A DNA stretch of 64,000 nucleotides from Psychrobacter aestuarii. GTDB lineage: Bacteria > Pseudomonadota > Gammaproteobacteria > Pseudomonadales > Moraxellaceae. A program made the translations under genes and the position numbers. Positions 55,439 through 62,842 of the stretch are shown piece by piece. Every line of letters starts with the position of its first letter. Positions within the stretch are counted from its first letter, which is position 1. The notes under the pieces are model-generated. The model was given only the letters and a program-made list of their open reading frames with translations. It had not been told where the DNA came from and ran no database searches. The stretch covers positions 2,666,001-2,730,000 of the forward strand of contig NZ_CAJGYT010000001.1 of assembly GCF_904846035.1 (NCBI RefSeq). The letters are read 5' to 3'.

Positions 55439-55465
55439 AACCCACCTTAATCAGCGGGGTTTTTT
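55439..55465 (+). terminator. Terminator-like hairpin in front of late promoter 2
   Basis: AACCC ... GGGTT with flanking imperfect pairing and a T run. It shares TTGAAGAACCCAC with the two repeat-borne terminators. Confidence 0.5.
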
Positions 55466-55476
55466 ACGCCCTTAAA

Positions 55477-55545
55477 CCACGGAACACGCCCCAGCCGCAC
55501 CTAAAAGCTTTGTCACAATACCCTTATACCAACCAATTAAGGGTA
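55477..55545 (+). promoter_or_regulatory. Phage late promoter cassette, copy 2
   Basis: CCACGGAACACG (55477-55488) with GCCCCA, 15 bases, then TTTGTCACAATA, spaced exactly as in copy 1. The hairpin TACCCTTA (55519-55526)/TAAGGGTA (55538-55545) keeps 8 bp, although one pair is changed from G-C to C-G relative to copy 1. The ribosome-binding site AAGGG lies in its 3' arm, 12 bases before the ATG. Confidence 0.6.
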
Positions 55546-55554
55546 CTTGCCAAG

Positions 55555-58500
55555 ATGAGCTACACCACACAACAAAGCGCGCACAGCACGCACACACTGA
55601 CTGCTACAGATGGCAGTAGAAGCACGGCATACAAACGCTATGAACAAGGCATTATCAGTGGTCGCTACCGCGACGTGCTGGTTGTCCTTGCCGATAACAC
55701 AGGCTTCGATGGAAATGGTTTTGATGCGTCTGCTGGCAGCCTTGATGATGACTGGTATGTGCTAAACGCCTTTGATGACCGCGATAAATACATTGATACC
55801 GTAGCTGTTGGTGGCGCGATGGATGAAGACCATGCCGTTCAGGTAGCGACCAGTTATTTTACCAATATTGGTGCCAGTTACTTTGCTGTGATTAGTAGCG
55901 CCGATACCAGCGACCAGCCTGCCACATGGTCCATTGACGCTATCACTAAACTGCTGAGTAATCCCTCTCAGGATGCCCATTATTTGCGCGTAATCACTGC
56001 TAAAGAATTGCGCGATGAAATACAGCGTGTCACCTATGACAGCGTTAAATGGCAAGGAGATTTTACACTGGCAAGCCACGGCGGCAGTATTAGTGACTTG
56101 TGCCACGATATTTTAAAAACAGACACGCACCAAGATATTTTGACGTCTTTCAATATCAACGAGGCGTTTGCGGATCTCAATATCAAACCAGTCGGCGATA
56201 CCCAGTTTGATTCACTCATGGAAGTTAAAAGCCGTCTGCCTATACTTAAAGACCGCTTGTTTAAAGCCATGGCGAATGTAGCCGTTGAAGGTGTGGCAGT
56301 GTCTACGGTCAAAGAAACAAAGCCTTTTAAGCGCGCTGGCACGGTAAATATGGCATTCGTCTTTAAACTCTCGGACGGTCAGTCGTTATCGATTTGGTTC
56401 CATAGCCCCAAAGAGACGCCTTCAAATGTGCTGCCCACTGACATCATGGTCAGTTGGAAATGGATGCTAAACAAGCGTGACGTAACCGCTGTATTATCGC
56501 CGCCAAACGGTGACAACGTGCAGCTGCCTACGCTGGCAGGTCGAATCATGCGTTTGGCTGCTAAAAACAGTAAGCGCTTTAAGGCGGCGCAGGTACGCGC
56601 GCAGAAGCTCGATAAGGAACTTGAAGAGGCTCAAGCGGAAGTTGATGAAAAGCGTGAAGCACTTACCAATCTGGATAGTGAAATTGCCGAGCTACAAGAC
56701 AAAATTAATGCAGCCATTAAAACACCAGTACCAGTAGATGATAAGCCAACACAGGTGCCGCAAACGGCTGCTGAAGTAGGTGCTGACGACGTTGAGGCTA
56801 CCATAAATGAGCTGAGTACTGACTTGGATACTGATGACAATATCGTAACTATCACTGGCACAGAAATAGACGTCAGTGACGCTGTTGATTTTAAGACAGC
56901 CAAAAACAATGCCATGGCTTATTTTGATGACAATCTCAAAGATAAGGTCATCTTTTGTCCCGCTGTTAAAAATGATGTTATTTTGCGCAGACGCGGCGGC
57001 AAGCATATTGCAAAAGCGAACCATACGTTCCGTAGCAAGTTGCAATTGGTGGCTGCTATTCCTGAAATGATTAAAAAAGGAAAGTATGAAAGCTATACAA
57101 AAGCGGTCAAAGGAAAAGCGCCAAATATATATGGCTACTATGTTTTACATGTAACAGTGGTCATCGACGATATTGCAAAGAATGCGAGAGTGGTACTTGA
57201 AAAGAATAATGAAGGAGAAGTGTTATATGACATTGGTATAAACAAAAAAGAAGCCTTGGCAGCTCTAGGGGATGCTGTCGCAGATGAATCATCTACTCGG
57301 CGCTCCGTATCTAGCCAGTACCAAGGCTTAGATAAATCTTATCAAGATGAAAGCGATGGTGTCAAGCAATTTGACAAACTATCGTTTGTTGATACTGGCG
57401 AATATGTACTTAATTTGTTTTTTGACGAAGATATTTTAGAAAACTTAAAAGATGAAGATGCGTCTAATCAAGAATCTGTAGCGTCTCCCATCCAACCAAT
57501 CACCACAGGCAAAACTAACAACGCCAAAACGGTAGGCGGTAATAAAATCGCCAGCACGTTTGCCTTGGTCGAAGCCAATAGCCTCATTGCCTCTCATAAT
57601 GCCAGCGGCGCTGAAAACCCCAACTACCCGCAAGAGTTGCAGCCGCGCGACCGCAGCCGCAGCGAGTCCATCGCGTGGGTACAAAAAATGGCGAAGTCCT
57701 TAGACCCTGAATCACTTGGTCGTACACGCCGTGTAGACGCTGGCGCACCTATTGTCAGTGACGATTTGGTGGTGGAGTCGGGTAACGGTCGTACTATCGC
57801 CATAAAACTTGCTTACCAAAATGGCGACGCCGAAGAGTACCGCGAGTACCTATCTGACAACGCTGCCATGTTTGGCTTTTCTGCCGAACAAGTTGCCAAG
57901 TACAAACACCCAGTATTGGTGCGTATCCGCAAAACAGCGATTGATAGAGTAGCGTTCACCATTGAAGCCAACCAAGACGATAAGCTGAGCTTTACCGCGT
58001 CTGAGCGTGCGAAAAGCGATGCTAAGCGCATCAGTGACGACATGCTGGCGTTATTGAGCCCCAGCGAAAGCGGCGACCTATTGGCGGCAAGCAATCGTGA
58101 ATTTATCAAAAAGTTTTTAGCCAGCCTCGGCGCAGAAGAAGCTGCCCAATATACCGATAATAACGGCGCGCCGACCCGTGCATTAGAAGCGCGCGTCAAA
58201 GCAGCCATTTTTAATAAAGCCTACGACGATGACCGCCTGCTAGAAATGATGGCAGACCAAGCCAGCCCTGAGCTGCAAAATACCCTCAACGCGCTTACCC
58301 AAGCCGCACCCAAGTTTGTCGAAGCGCGTGCAACAAACCTGTCGCAAGCTCAAGATGCTGCCGAAAGCCTGATTGACGGTATCGAGCAAACACTGGATGA
58401 CCAAGTGCAAGCGGCAATTTCTGATGCCGCCAATATGATTATGAATGCCAAGAAAAATGACCAAGGCATAACGGAGTATGTGCGCCAGCTTGGTCTTTTT

Positions 58501-59034
58501 GAAGACGTTGAAGACGGCGTAGCAGAATTGGCCGTGTTTTTAGCACAAAACGCGCGTAGTGCTAAGAAAATGACGGCGCTATTTACAGCGATGGCCGACT
58601 ATATCAAAAACGACAACACTGCCCGCCAAAACCTCGATATGTTCGGAGCACCTGCACCGCTGTCTATCAATGACGTGGTACGTCATGCGCTGAATGCTGT
58701 ACAGCCGACCAAAACCGAAAACTTAGAAGATACGCCTATGACCACTGCACTGAACGACGACGCACCAAACGCTGCTACCCCTGTAACAGACATATCAGCC
58801 GAAGACGGTGAGCGCGGACAACTAAAAGCAAGCATTGATGCTCTTGAGCGCTTGGTAAACAGTGCCGACTACGATGTAACGGCAGGCAGTACCGATGAGC
58901 TTTTAGAGCTCAATAAACGGGCGACTGCGCTTGATGATGGCGACCTACTGAACCAGCTGGCGCGTATTAGTCAGAAAACCGTGGAGCTTACCACAGCTGC
59001 AATCATGCGACAGATGCAGCAAGGGGCGTCTTAA
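55555..59034 (+). CDS. Large phage anti-restriction-type polyvalent protein (DarA-like, nuclease-like and DdrB-like parts)
   Basis: 1159 residues from ATG 55555. Residues about 255-345 (TKPFKRAGTVNMAFVFKLSD, IWFHSP, MVSWKWMLNKRDV) resemble DarA-related proteins, which in P1 are packaged in the head and protect injected DNA from restriction. A coiled coil (about 346-390) follows. Residues about 445-565 (DFKTAKNNAMAYFDDNLKD, ILRRRGGKHIAKANHTFRSK) look like the barnase/EndoU/colicin-D-like nuclease modules of phage polyvalent proteins. Residues about 665-860 (STFALVEANSLIASHN, ESGNGRTIAIKLAY, FTIEANQDD, FTASERAKSDA) are DdrB-like ParB-superfamily. The nuclease-like part is more A+T-rich than its flanks. 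First gene of late unit 2. Domain calls are from memory of families. Confidence 0.7.
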   Translation: MSYTTQQSAHSTHTLTATDGSRSTAYKRYEQGIISGRYRDVLVVLADNTGFDGNGFDASAGSLDDDWYVLNAFDDRDKYIDTVAVGGAMDEDHAVQVATSYFTNIGASYFAVISSADTSDQPATWSIDAITKLLSNPSQDAHYLRVITAKELRDEIQRVTYDSVKWQGDFTLASHGGSISDLCHDILKTDTHQDILTSFNINEAFADLNIKPVGDTQFDSLMEVKSRLPILKDRLFKAMANVAVEGVAVSTVKETKPFKRAGTVNMAFVFKLSDGQSLSIWFHSPKETPSNVLPTDIMVSWKWMLNKRDVTAVLSPPNGDNVQLPTLAGRIMRLAAKNSKRFKAAQVRAQKLDKELEEAQAEVDEKREALTNLDSEIAELQDKINAAIKTPVPVDDKPTQVPQTAAEVGADDVEATINELSTDLDTDDNIVTITGTEIDVSDAVDFKTAKNNAMAYFDDNLKDKVIFCPAVKNDVILRRRGGKHIAKANHTFRSKLQLVAAIPEMIKKGKYESYTKAVKGKAPNIYGYYVLHVTVVIDDIAKNARVVLEKNNEGEVLYDIGINKKEALAALGDAVADESSTRRSVSSQYQGLDKSYQDESDGVKQFDKLSFVDTGEYVLNLFFDEDILENLKDEDASNQESVASPIQPITTGKTNNAKTVGGNKIASTFALVEANSLIASHNASGAENPNYPQELQPRDRSRSESIAWVQKMAKSLDPESLGRTRRVDAGAPIVSDDLVVESGNGRTIAIKLAYQNGDAEEYREYLSDNAAMFGFSAEQVAKYKHPVLVRIRKTAIDRVAFTIEANQDDKLSFTASERAKSDAKRISDDMLALLSPSESGDLLAASNREFIKKFLASLGAEEAAQYTDNNGAPTRALEARVKAAIFNKAYDDDRLLEMMADQASPELQNTLNALTQAAPKFVEARATNLSQAQDAAESLIDGIEQTLDDQVQAAISDAANMIMNAKKNDQGITEYVRQLGLFEDVEDGVAELAVFLAQNARSAKKMTALFTAMADYIKNDNTARQNLDMFGAPAPLSINDVVRHALNAVQPTKTENLEDTPMTTALNDDAPNAATPVTDISAEDGERGQLKASIDALERLVNSADYDVTAGSTDELLELNKRATALDDGDLLNQLARISQKTVELTTAAIMRQMQQGAS

Positions 59035-59858
59035 TGAGCCAGCTATGGCAGGAAAAAGGCTTAAATGCCAATTTGATTGCCAAAATCCAGCCCGTCATCG
59101 AAGAAAACATTGAAGGCGGGCAGGGCAATCAGGTGTATACCGTCGATAGTGGCCAAGCACCAGTAACAGCGCTACTGGCAGATGGTGATTTTGTTACAGA
59201 ATCGCAGTACAGCACGCCTTTTGAGGCGTCTAACCCCGAAGCGCGCCTGCCTAACCTTATGGGGGCGCTGCAATCAGGGCAGGCGAACGCCGCTTTTTAT
59301 AGCTTCTTTGCGTTAAACGGTGACCCGACAGGTGCAGGACAGATTGCAGCAAACATACTGTCTGGAGTTTCAGAGGCGACGGGGCTGAGTGACACAGTGA
59401 CTAAGGTACGCATGGGGCTGCAAGAGCAGATGATGGCATTAAAAGACCGTTCAAACTTCACCAAGGTCAACAGCCAACAGATATACACGTCCAGCAGCTC
59501 GGTACGAATAAGTGCGACGTTGGTTTTTCAGGCATGGAGTGACGCTAGGAAAGAAGTTGAAGACCAGGTTGAAAACCTGCAAGCGTGGGCATCTGCCACG
59601 GAGCTGTCCGCACAATCATTGATTGTTAGCGGCTTGCAAGATGGGTTTTCGCAAGCCATGTTCCCATCAGTTATCCCGCCACTGGTACAGCTGCAATATG
59701 GCGGTAAAACTTATAAGCCGATGGTGATAGAAAGCGTATCTACACCCATTGTCGCGCCGATGAATAATAACGGCGACCGTATCGCCTTATTGGTCCCCGT
59801 TGTTTTGCTATCACGCACAGCATGGGATGCCAAAAATATTAGAGAGTTGAGACAGTAA
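59034..59858 (+). CDS. Baseplate/tail-tube-junction-like phage protein
   Basis: 274 residues; start overlaps the previous stop (TAATG). The C-terminal half (VRISATLVFQAWSDARKEVE, LVQLQYGGKTYKPMVIESVS, ALLVPVVLLSRTAW) has the arrangement of gp48/gp54-type baseplate proteins that start the tail tube. The N-terminus is Gly/Gln/Ala-rich. Moderate certainty that it is tail-related, low certainty of the exact role. Confidence 0.45.
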   Translation: MSQLWQEKGLNANLIAKIQPVIEENIEGGQGNQVYTVDSGQAPVTALLADGDFVTESQYSTPFEASNPEARLPNLMGALQSGQANAAFYSFFALNGDPTGAGQIAANILSGVSEATGLSDTVTKVRMGLQEQMMALKDRSNFTKVNSQQIYTSSSSVRISATLVFQAWSDARKEVEDQVENLQAWASATELSAQSLIVSGLQDGFSQAMFPSVIPPLVQLQYGGKTYKPMVIESVSTPIVAPMNNNGDRIALLVPVVLLSRTAWDAKNIRELRQ

Positions 59859-59860
59859 TT

Positions 59861-60625
59861 ATGAATGAATCCATGAAGACAGTGACGTTACTAAAACACA
59901 CTTTGCCGCTTAATGACCTATCCATTGGACAAGCGATTGATATTGCTAAGTCCTATCCTGAATCTTATAACGAGGCGCGTATCAGTGCGCTGATTGGTCA
60001 TGTTGTTCAAGACAGCAGCATTGCGCGCTCGCTTACTGCCAGTGAGCGTTATTGCTTCTTGCTGCATCATCAACATGCCACGCAAGGGCTAGACAGCGCC
60101 AATTACTTCAATATTGACGATTACCTGCTACCGACAGTACAAGCTGATGTGCCCAGTCGTATAGGTGTTACGGACAGCGCTTATGTCCAGCATCTGTACG
60201 GTGCGCACGTAGAGGTATTGGAGCAAAAATGCGAAAACGCGGCAGATTGGTTCAATGGACAAATGATTTGCCAGTTGTACGGCAATATTTCATCCATTTT
60301 TGGCGGTGATGAGCAGATGGAATGGAAACAAATTCCACCAACCGCTAGTAAAGAAGAGATTAACCAGGCGATTGAGGCCCGCCTACCAACGCTTGATGCA
60401 CTATCTGCCAACGGTGCGTACAACGACCTTACTGCGGTGTTTGCTAATGCCAATACTCGCCTTGACCACTTCATCAGTCTAGGCAGTGGTCCTGACGGTT
60501 TGCTCGTTCATGAACTGACGGACGGAAACGAACAGGAGGATGTCAGCCTCACGGCGCGCCGATTTCTATGTCTTTCAGCCATCGACGGCATCGCGGGGCA
60601 ACTCATCGAGACATTTCGTAAATGA
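59861..60625 (+). CDS. Phage hypothetical protein, tail-assembly context
   Basis: 254 residues beginning MNESMKTVTLLKHTLPLNDL; ATG 59873 is an alternative start. The phrase LPLNDLSIGQAIDIAKS near the N-terminus recalls proteins that adapt tail or baseplate assembly, but I recognise no family. The gene downstream begins 4 bases after its stop in the +1 frame, and that open frame extends 90 bases back into this gene. Confidence 0.5.
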   Translation: MNESMKTVTLLKHTLPLNDLSIGQAIDIAKSYPESYNEARISALIGHVVQDSSIARSLTASERYCFLLHHQHATQGLDSANYFNIDDYLLPTVQADVPSRIGVTDSAYVQHLYGAHVEVLEQKCENAADWFNGQMICQLYGNISSIFGGDEQMEWKQIPPTASKEEINQAIEARLPTLDALSANGAYNDLTAVFANANTRLDHFISLGSGPDGLLVHELTDGNEQEDVSLTARRFLCLSAIDGIAGQLIETFRK

Positions 60626-60629
60626 GCTG

Positions 60630-60833
60630 ATGAACGATGCTGCTGCAATCATGGAACATGGAAAAACCAGCCTGCCAGAAGCGCTTAATATGGGTATAGG
60701 TCTTCTGAGTATCTATAAAAACTCAGATGCCTTTAAAAATACCCAGCGTGCTGTAGACCGAGAAGAAAATTATCGGGTCGCCGTGCTCAATTACTTAGGT
60801 GCGCTTATCAAGGTTGCAGCAGGCAGACGCTAA
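60630..60833 (+). CDS. Small phage protein, translationally coupled
   Basis: 67 residues from ATG 60630 (MNDAAAIMEHGKTSLPEALN), helical, no family recognised. The stop of the previous gene lies 4 bases before the start, so coupled translation is likely. The open frame continues upstream to 60540, which leaves room for a +1 frameshift fusion. Confidence 0.5.
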   Translation: MNDAAAIMEHGKTSLPEALNMGIGLLSIYKNSDAFKNTQRAVDREENYRVAVLNYLGALIKVAAGRR

Positions 60834-60912
60834 ACTTAATTAGTTTTATGTGCCACTTGGGAAACAAGTAAGCAGATAAGAACGGCGCAAAAGCGCTAAG
60901 GAGTAACACGGC

Positions 60913-61449
60913 ATGAGCCACAAAGTCGCTACCGCAAAAATTGCGCTGGCAAACATTGTAGGTAACGGTGCGAATGTGGCTGCTGTCGGCGCGGGCGGAG
61001 AAGTCTTTGCCCGCGAACTTGGTCAGACACACTTGTTCTTGTACCTCAACCTGCCCATTTGGGTGTTTTTTGCATTGACTGTGGTGCTGGCGGCTGTTGG
61101 TTCGGTTGCCTCGCTGTACGTCGACGTGATGAAAGAAGCACAGCTTTCCTATAGTCAAAAATTCATGAATTTAACCATGGGTTTTTTGGCGGGCTTGGTT
61201 GGCGCTTTTGTTGTTCTGCCCGCTTTTGTGCCAAACCCAACAATGGCAGTGCTAATGCTAACAGGCTTATGCGCCAGCTTTGCAGGCGTGCTTCTGATAT
61301 TCAATATTGGTGAGTTTTTACGCAGTGCGGAACTGTGGTCAGGTCTAAAAAAGGTTTTGACGGTCTTTACTTTGCAAGGCGCTAAAACCCTAGTAATGGG
61401 TCGACTCAGATTGCTTGCCGCGTGGATTTTAAAGGGGGATGACAAGTGA
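60913..61449 (+). CDS. Holin-like membrane protein of the lysis cassette
   Basis: 178 residues with four hydrophobic segments (LNLPIWVFFALTVVLAAVGS, MGFLAGLVGAFVVLPAF, AVLMLTGLCASFAGVLLIF and a weaker one at the end) and a basic C-terminus. AAGGAG lies eight bases before the ATG. It precedes another membrane protein and the endolysin, so a holin or lysis regulator role fits; direct family evidence is lacking. Confidence 0.55.
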   Translation: MSHKVATAKIALANIVGNGANVAAVGAGGEVFARELGQTHLFLYLNLPIWVFFALTVVLAAVGSVASLYVDVMKEAQLSYSQKFMNLTMGFLAGLVGAFVVLPAFVPNPTMAVLMLTGLCASFAGVLLIFNIGEFLRSAELWSGLKKVLTVFTLQGAKTLVMGRLRLLAAWILKGDDK

Positions 61450-61832
61450 GCCTTTTATATACCCTGCTTGACTGGCGAACGATAAACACTATCGCCCCAT
61501 TTGTCGGCATAGCCCTATGTGTGTACTTATTACTGAGTAAACACGCCTGCACTGTACAAAAATCCGTATCGACCATCTTGGCACTTGGGGTGCTGTCTTG
61601 GCTCATGCTTGTCTGGGCAGATTTTGGCAGTACCGTTTTTGAGCCGTCTTATCAAAGTACGATTGCGCGGGTCGGCATGGTCTTCATGATGTTCTTTGCG
61701 GCATTTGTTCTTCGTCGTGCAACCAAGCAAGGCCGCGCGCTAAAAATTAAAAACACCATCTTATCCGCCGAAAACAAGCAATTAAGAACACAGCTTGACA
61801 TTATGCGCGGCGTTAAACCTACACAGGAGTAA
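61446..61832 (+). CDS. Membrane protein of the lysis cassette (possible holin partner)
   Basis: 128 residues from GTG 61446, overlapping the previous stop by 4 bases (GTGA), with GGGGG upstream. Three membrane segments (TIAPFVGIALCVYLLLS, ILALGVLSWLMLVWADF, VGMVFMMFFAAFVLRR), then a charged coiled-coil tail (NTILSAENKQLRTQLDIM). It could be a second holin, an antiholin or an i-spanin-like protein. Confidence 0.5.
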   Translation: MSLLYTLLDWRTINTIAPFVGIALCVYLLLSKHACTVQKSVSTILALGVLSWLMLVWADFGSTVFEPSYQSTIARVGMVFMMFFAAFVLRRATKQGRALKIKNTILSAENKQLRTQLDIMRGVKPTQE

Positions 61833-61838
61833 TATTTT

Positions 61839-62705
61839 ATGACTGCCACAGCAGTAGTAACAGATACCGATATCTTTAGTGCCTTGCGCGGGCACGTTGA
61901 GGGCACGACAGTGCTTACTCAGTTGATTGTCGATATGACAAACAAAGCAATGGCCGCAGGAATGCGGGATGAACTTATTGAGCGCTTGGGCGTAACGCCT
62001 GTCGTATCGACAGAGACGCGACCGTATAATCTTACATTGGCTAATTTGCGTAAGGTCTATCCTAACGTCAATGCAGATGCGATTCCCATTATTCTAAAAT
62101 TAGCACCTCAGTACGACATCTTAACCAAGAAACAAATGGCCGCGTTTATTGCGACTTGCATCGTTGAATCCAACGGATTTAATAGCAAGCGTGAAAGTTT
62201 TGCTTATACGGCTGCACGATTACGTCAAGTGTTTAGCTCGCGCGTGCGCTCTTTGTCAGAAGCAAAAAATCTGGTTGCTAAAGGACAGGTAGCCGTAGCA
62301 AACTTCTTGTACGGTGGTCGCTATGGCAATCGCTCTGGTACCAACGACGGTTGGGATTATCGCGGTGGCGGTATTATCCAAAATACCTTTCGCAGCAACT
62401 ATTACATTCTACAAAATACGACAGGTATTGCCTTTGGCGATAACCCCAAGCTAATTGAAGACCTAGAAAACGCAGTTAAAGCAGCTATGGCCTTTTGGCA
62501 GTTAAACGGCTGTAACGCCAAGGCGGAAAAGATCAATACTTACGATGACGGATACACTTTGAATACTTTAACTTCAAAGGGTATCGAGACTAAAAACTAC
62601 AAAATGAATTATGGTGCCCGTATCGTTCGTGAGACAGTCAACGGCGGTTTGAATGGCTACGACGATTTCTGCCGAACTTTAGAAAAGTGTCTGCGCTATT
62701 TATAA
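61839..62705 (+). CDS. Endolysin, GH19 (chitinase-like) family
   Basis: 288 residues; AGGAG lies nine bases before the ATG. After a 60-residue N-terminal part, the GH19-like lysozyme domain is clear: MAAFIATCIVESNGFNSKRE (catalytic Glu in VES), ESFAYTAARLRQVFSSR, VANFLYGGRYGNRSG, and DGWDYRGGGIIQNTFRSNYY. Ends in a terminator. It degrades peptidoglycan at the end of phage growth. In most relatives the residue before the catalytic Glu is His; here it is Val. Confidence 0.85.
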   Translation: MTATAVVTDTDIFSALRGHVEGTTVLTQLIVDMTNKAMAAGMRDELIERLGVTPVVSTETRPYNLTLANLRKVYPNVNADAIPIILKLAPQYDILTKKQMAAFIATCIVESNGFNSKRESFAYTAARLRQVFSSRVRSLSEAKNLVAKGQVAVANFLYGGRYGNRSGTNDGWDYRGGGIIQNTFRSNYYILQNTTGIAFGDNPKLIEDLENAVKAAMAFWQLNGCNAKAEKINTYDDGYTLNTLTSKGIETKNYKMNYGARIVRETVNGGLNGYDDFCRTLEKCLRYL

Positions 62706-62725
62706 TTTAGATTATTGAAATAACG

Positions 62726-62754
62726 AAAACCCGCCAATATAGGCGGGTTTTTTT
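62726..62754 (+). terminator. Terminator of late unit 2 / front of late promoter 3
   Basis: AAAACCCGCC-AATATA-GGCGGGTTTT with a T run, 21 bases after the endolysin stop. Confidence 0.9.
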
Positions 62755-62764
62755 ATGCCCCAAC

Positions 62765-62835
62765 CCACGGAACACAAGCCAAGCACGCGGTTTATGTCAG
62801 TAATAATAAGGCACTGACACTCAATTAATACGGAT
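62765..62835 (+). promoter_or_regulatory. Phage late promoter cassette, copy 3
   Basis: CCACGGAACAC (62765-62775), then AAGCCA in place of GCCCCA. The box-to-ATG distance of 78 bases equals copy 2. A different hairpin, GTCAGT/ACTGAC (62796-62801 with 62813-62818), occupies the leader. Weaker match than copies 1 and 2. Confidence 0.5.
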
Positions 62836-62842
62836 ACCGCAG

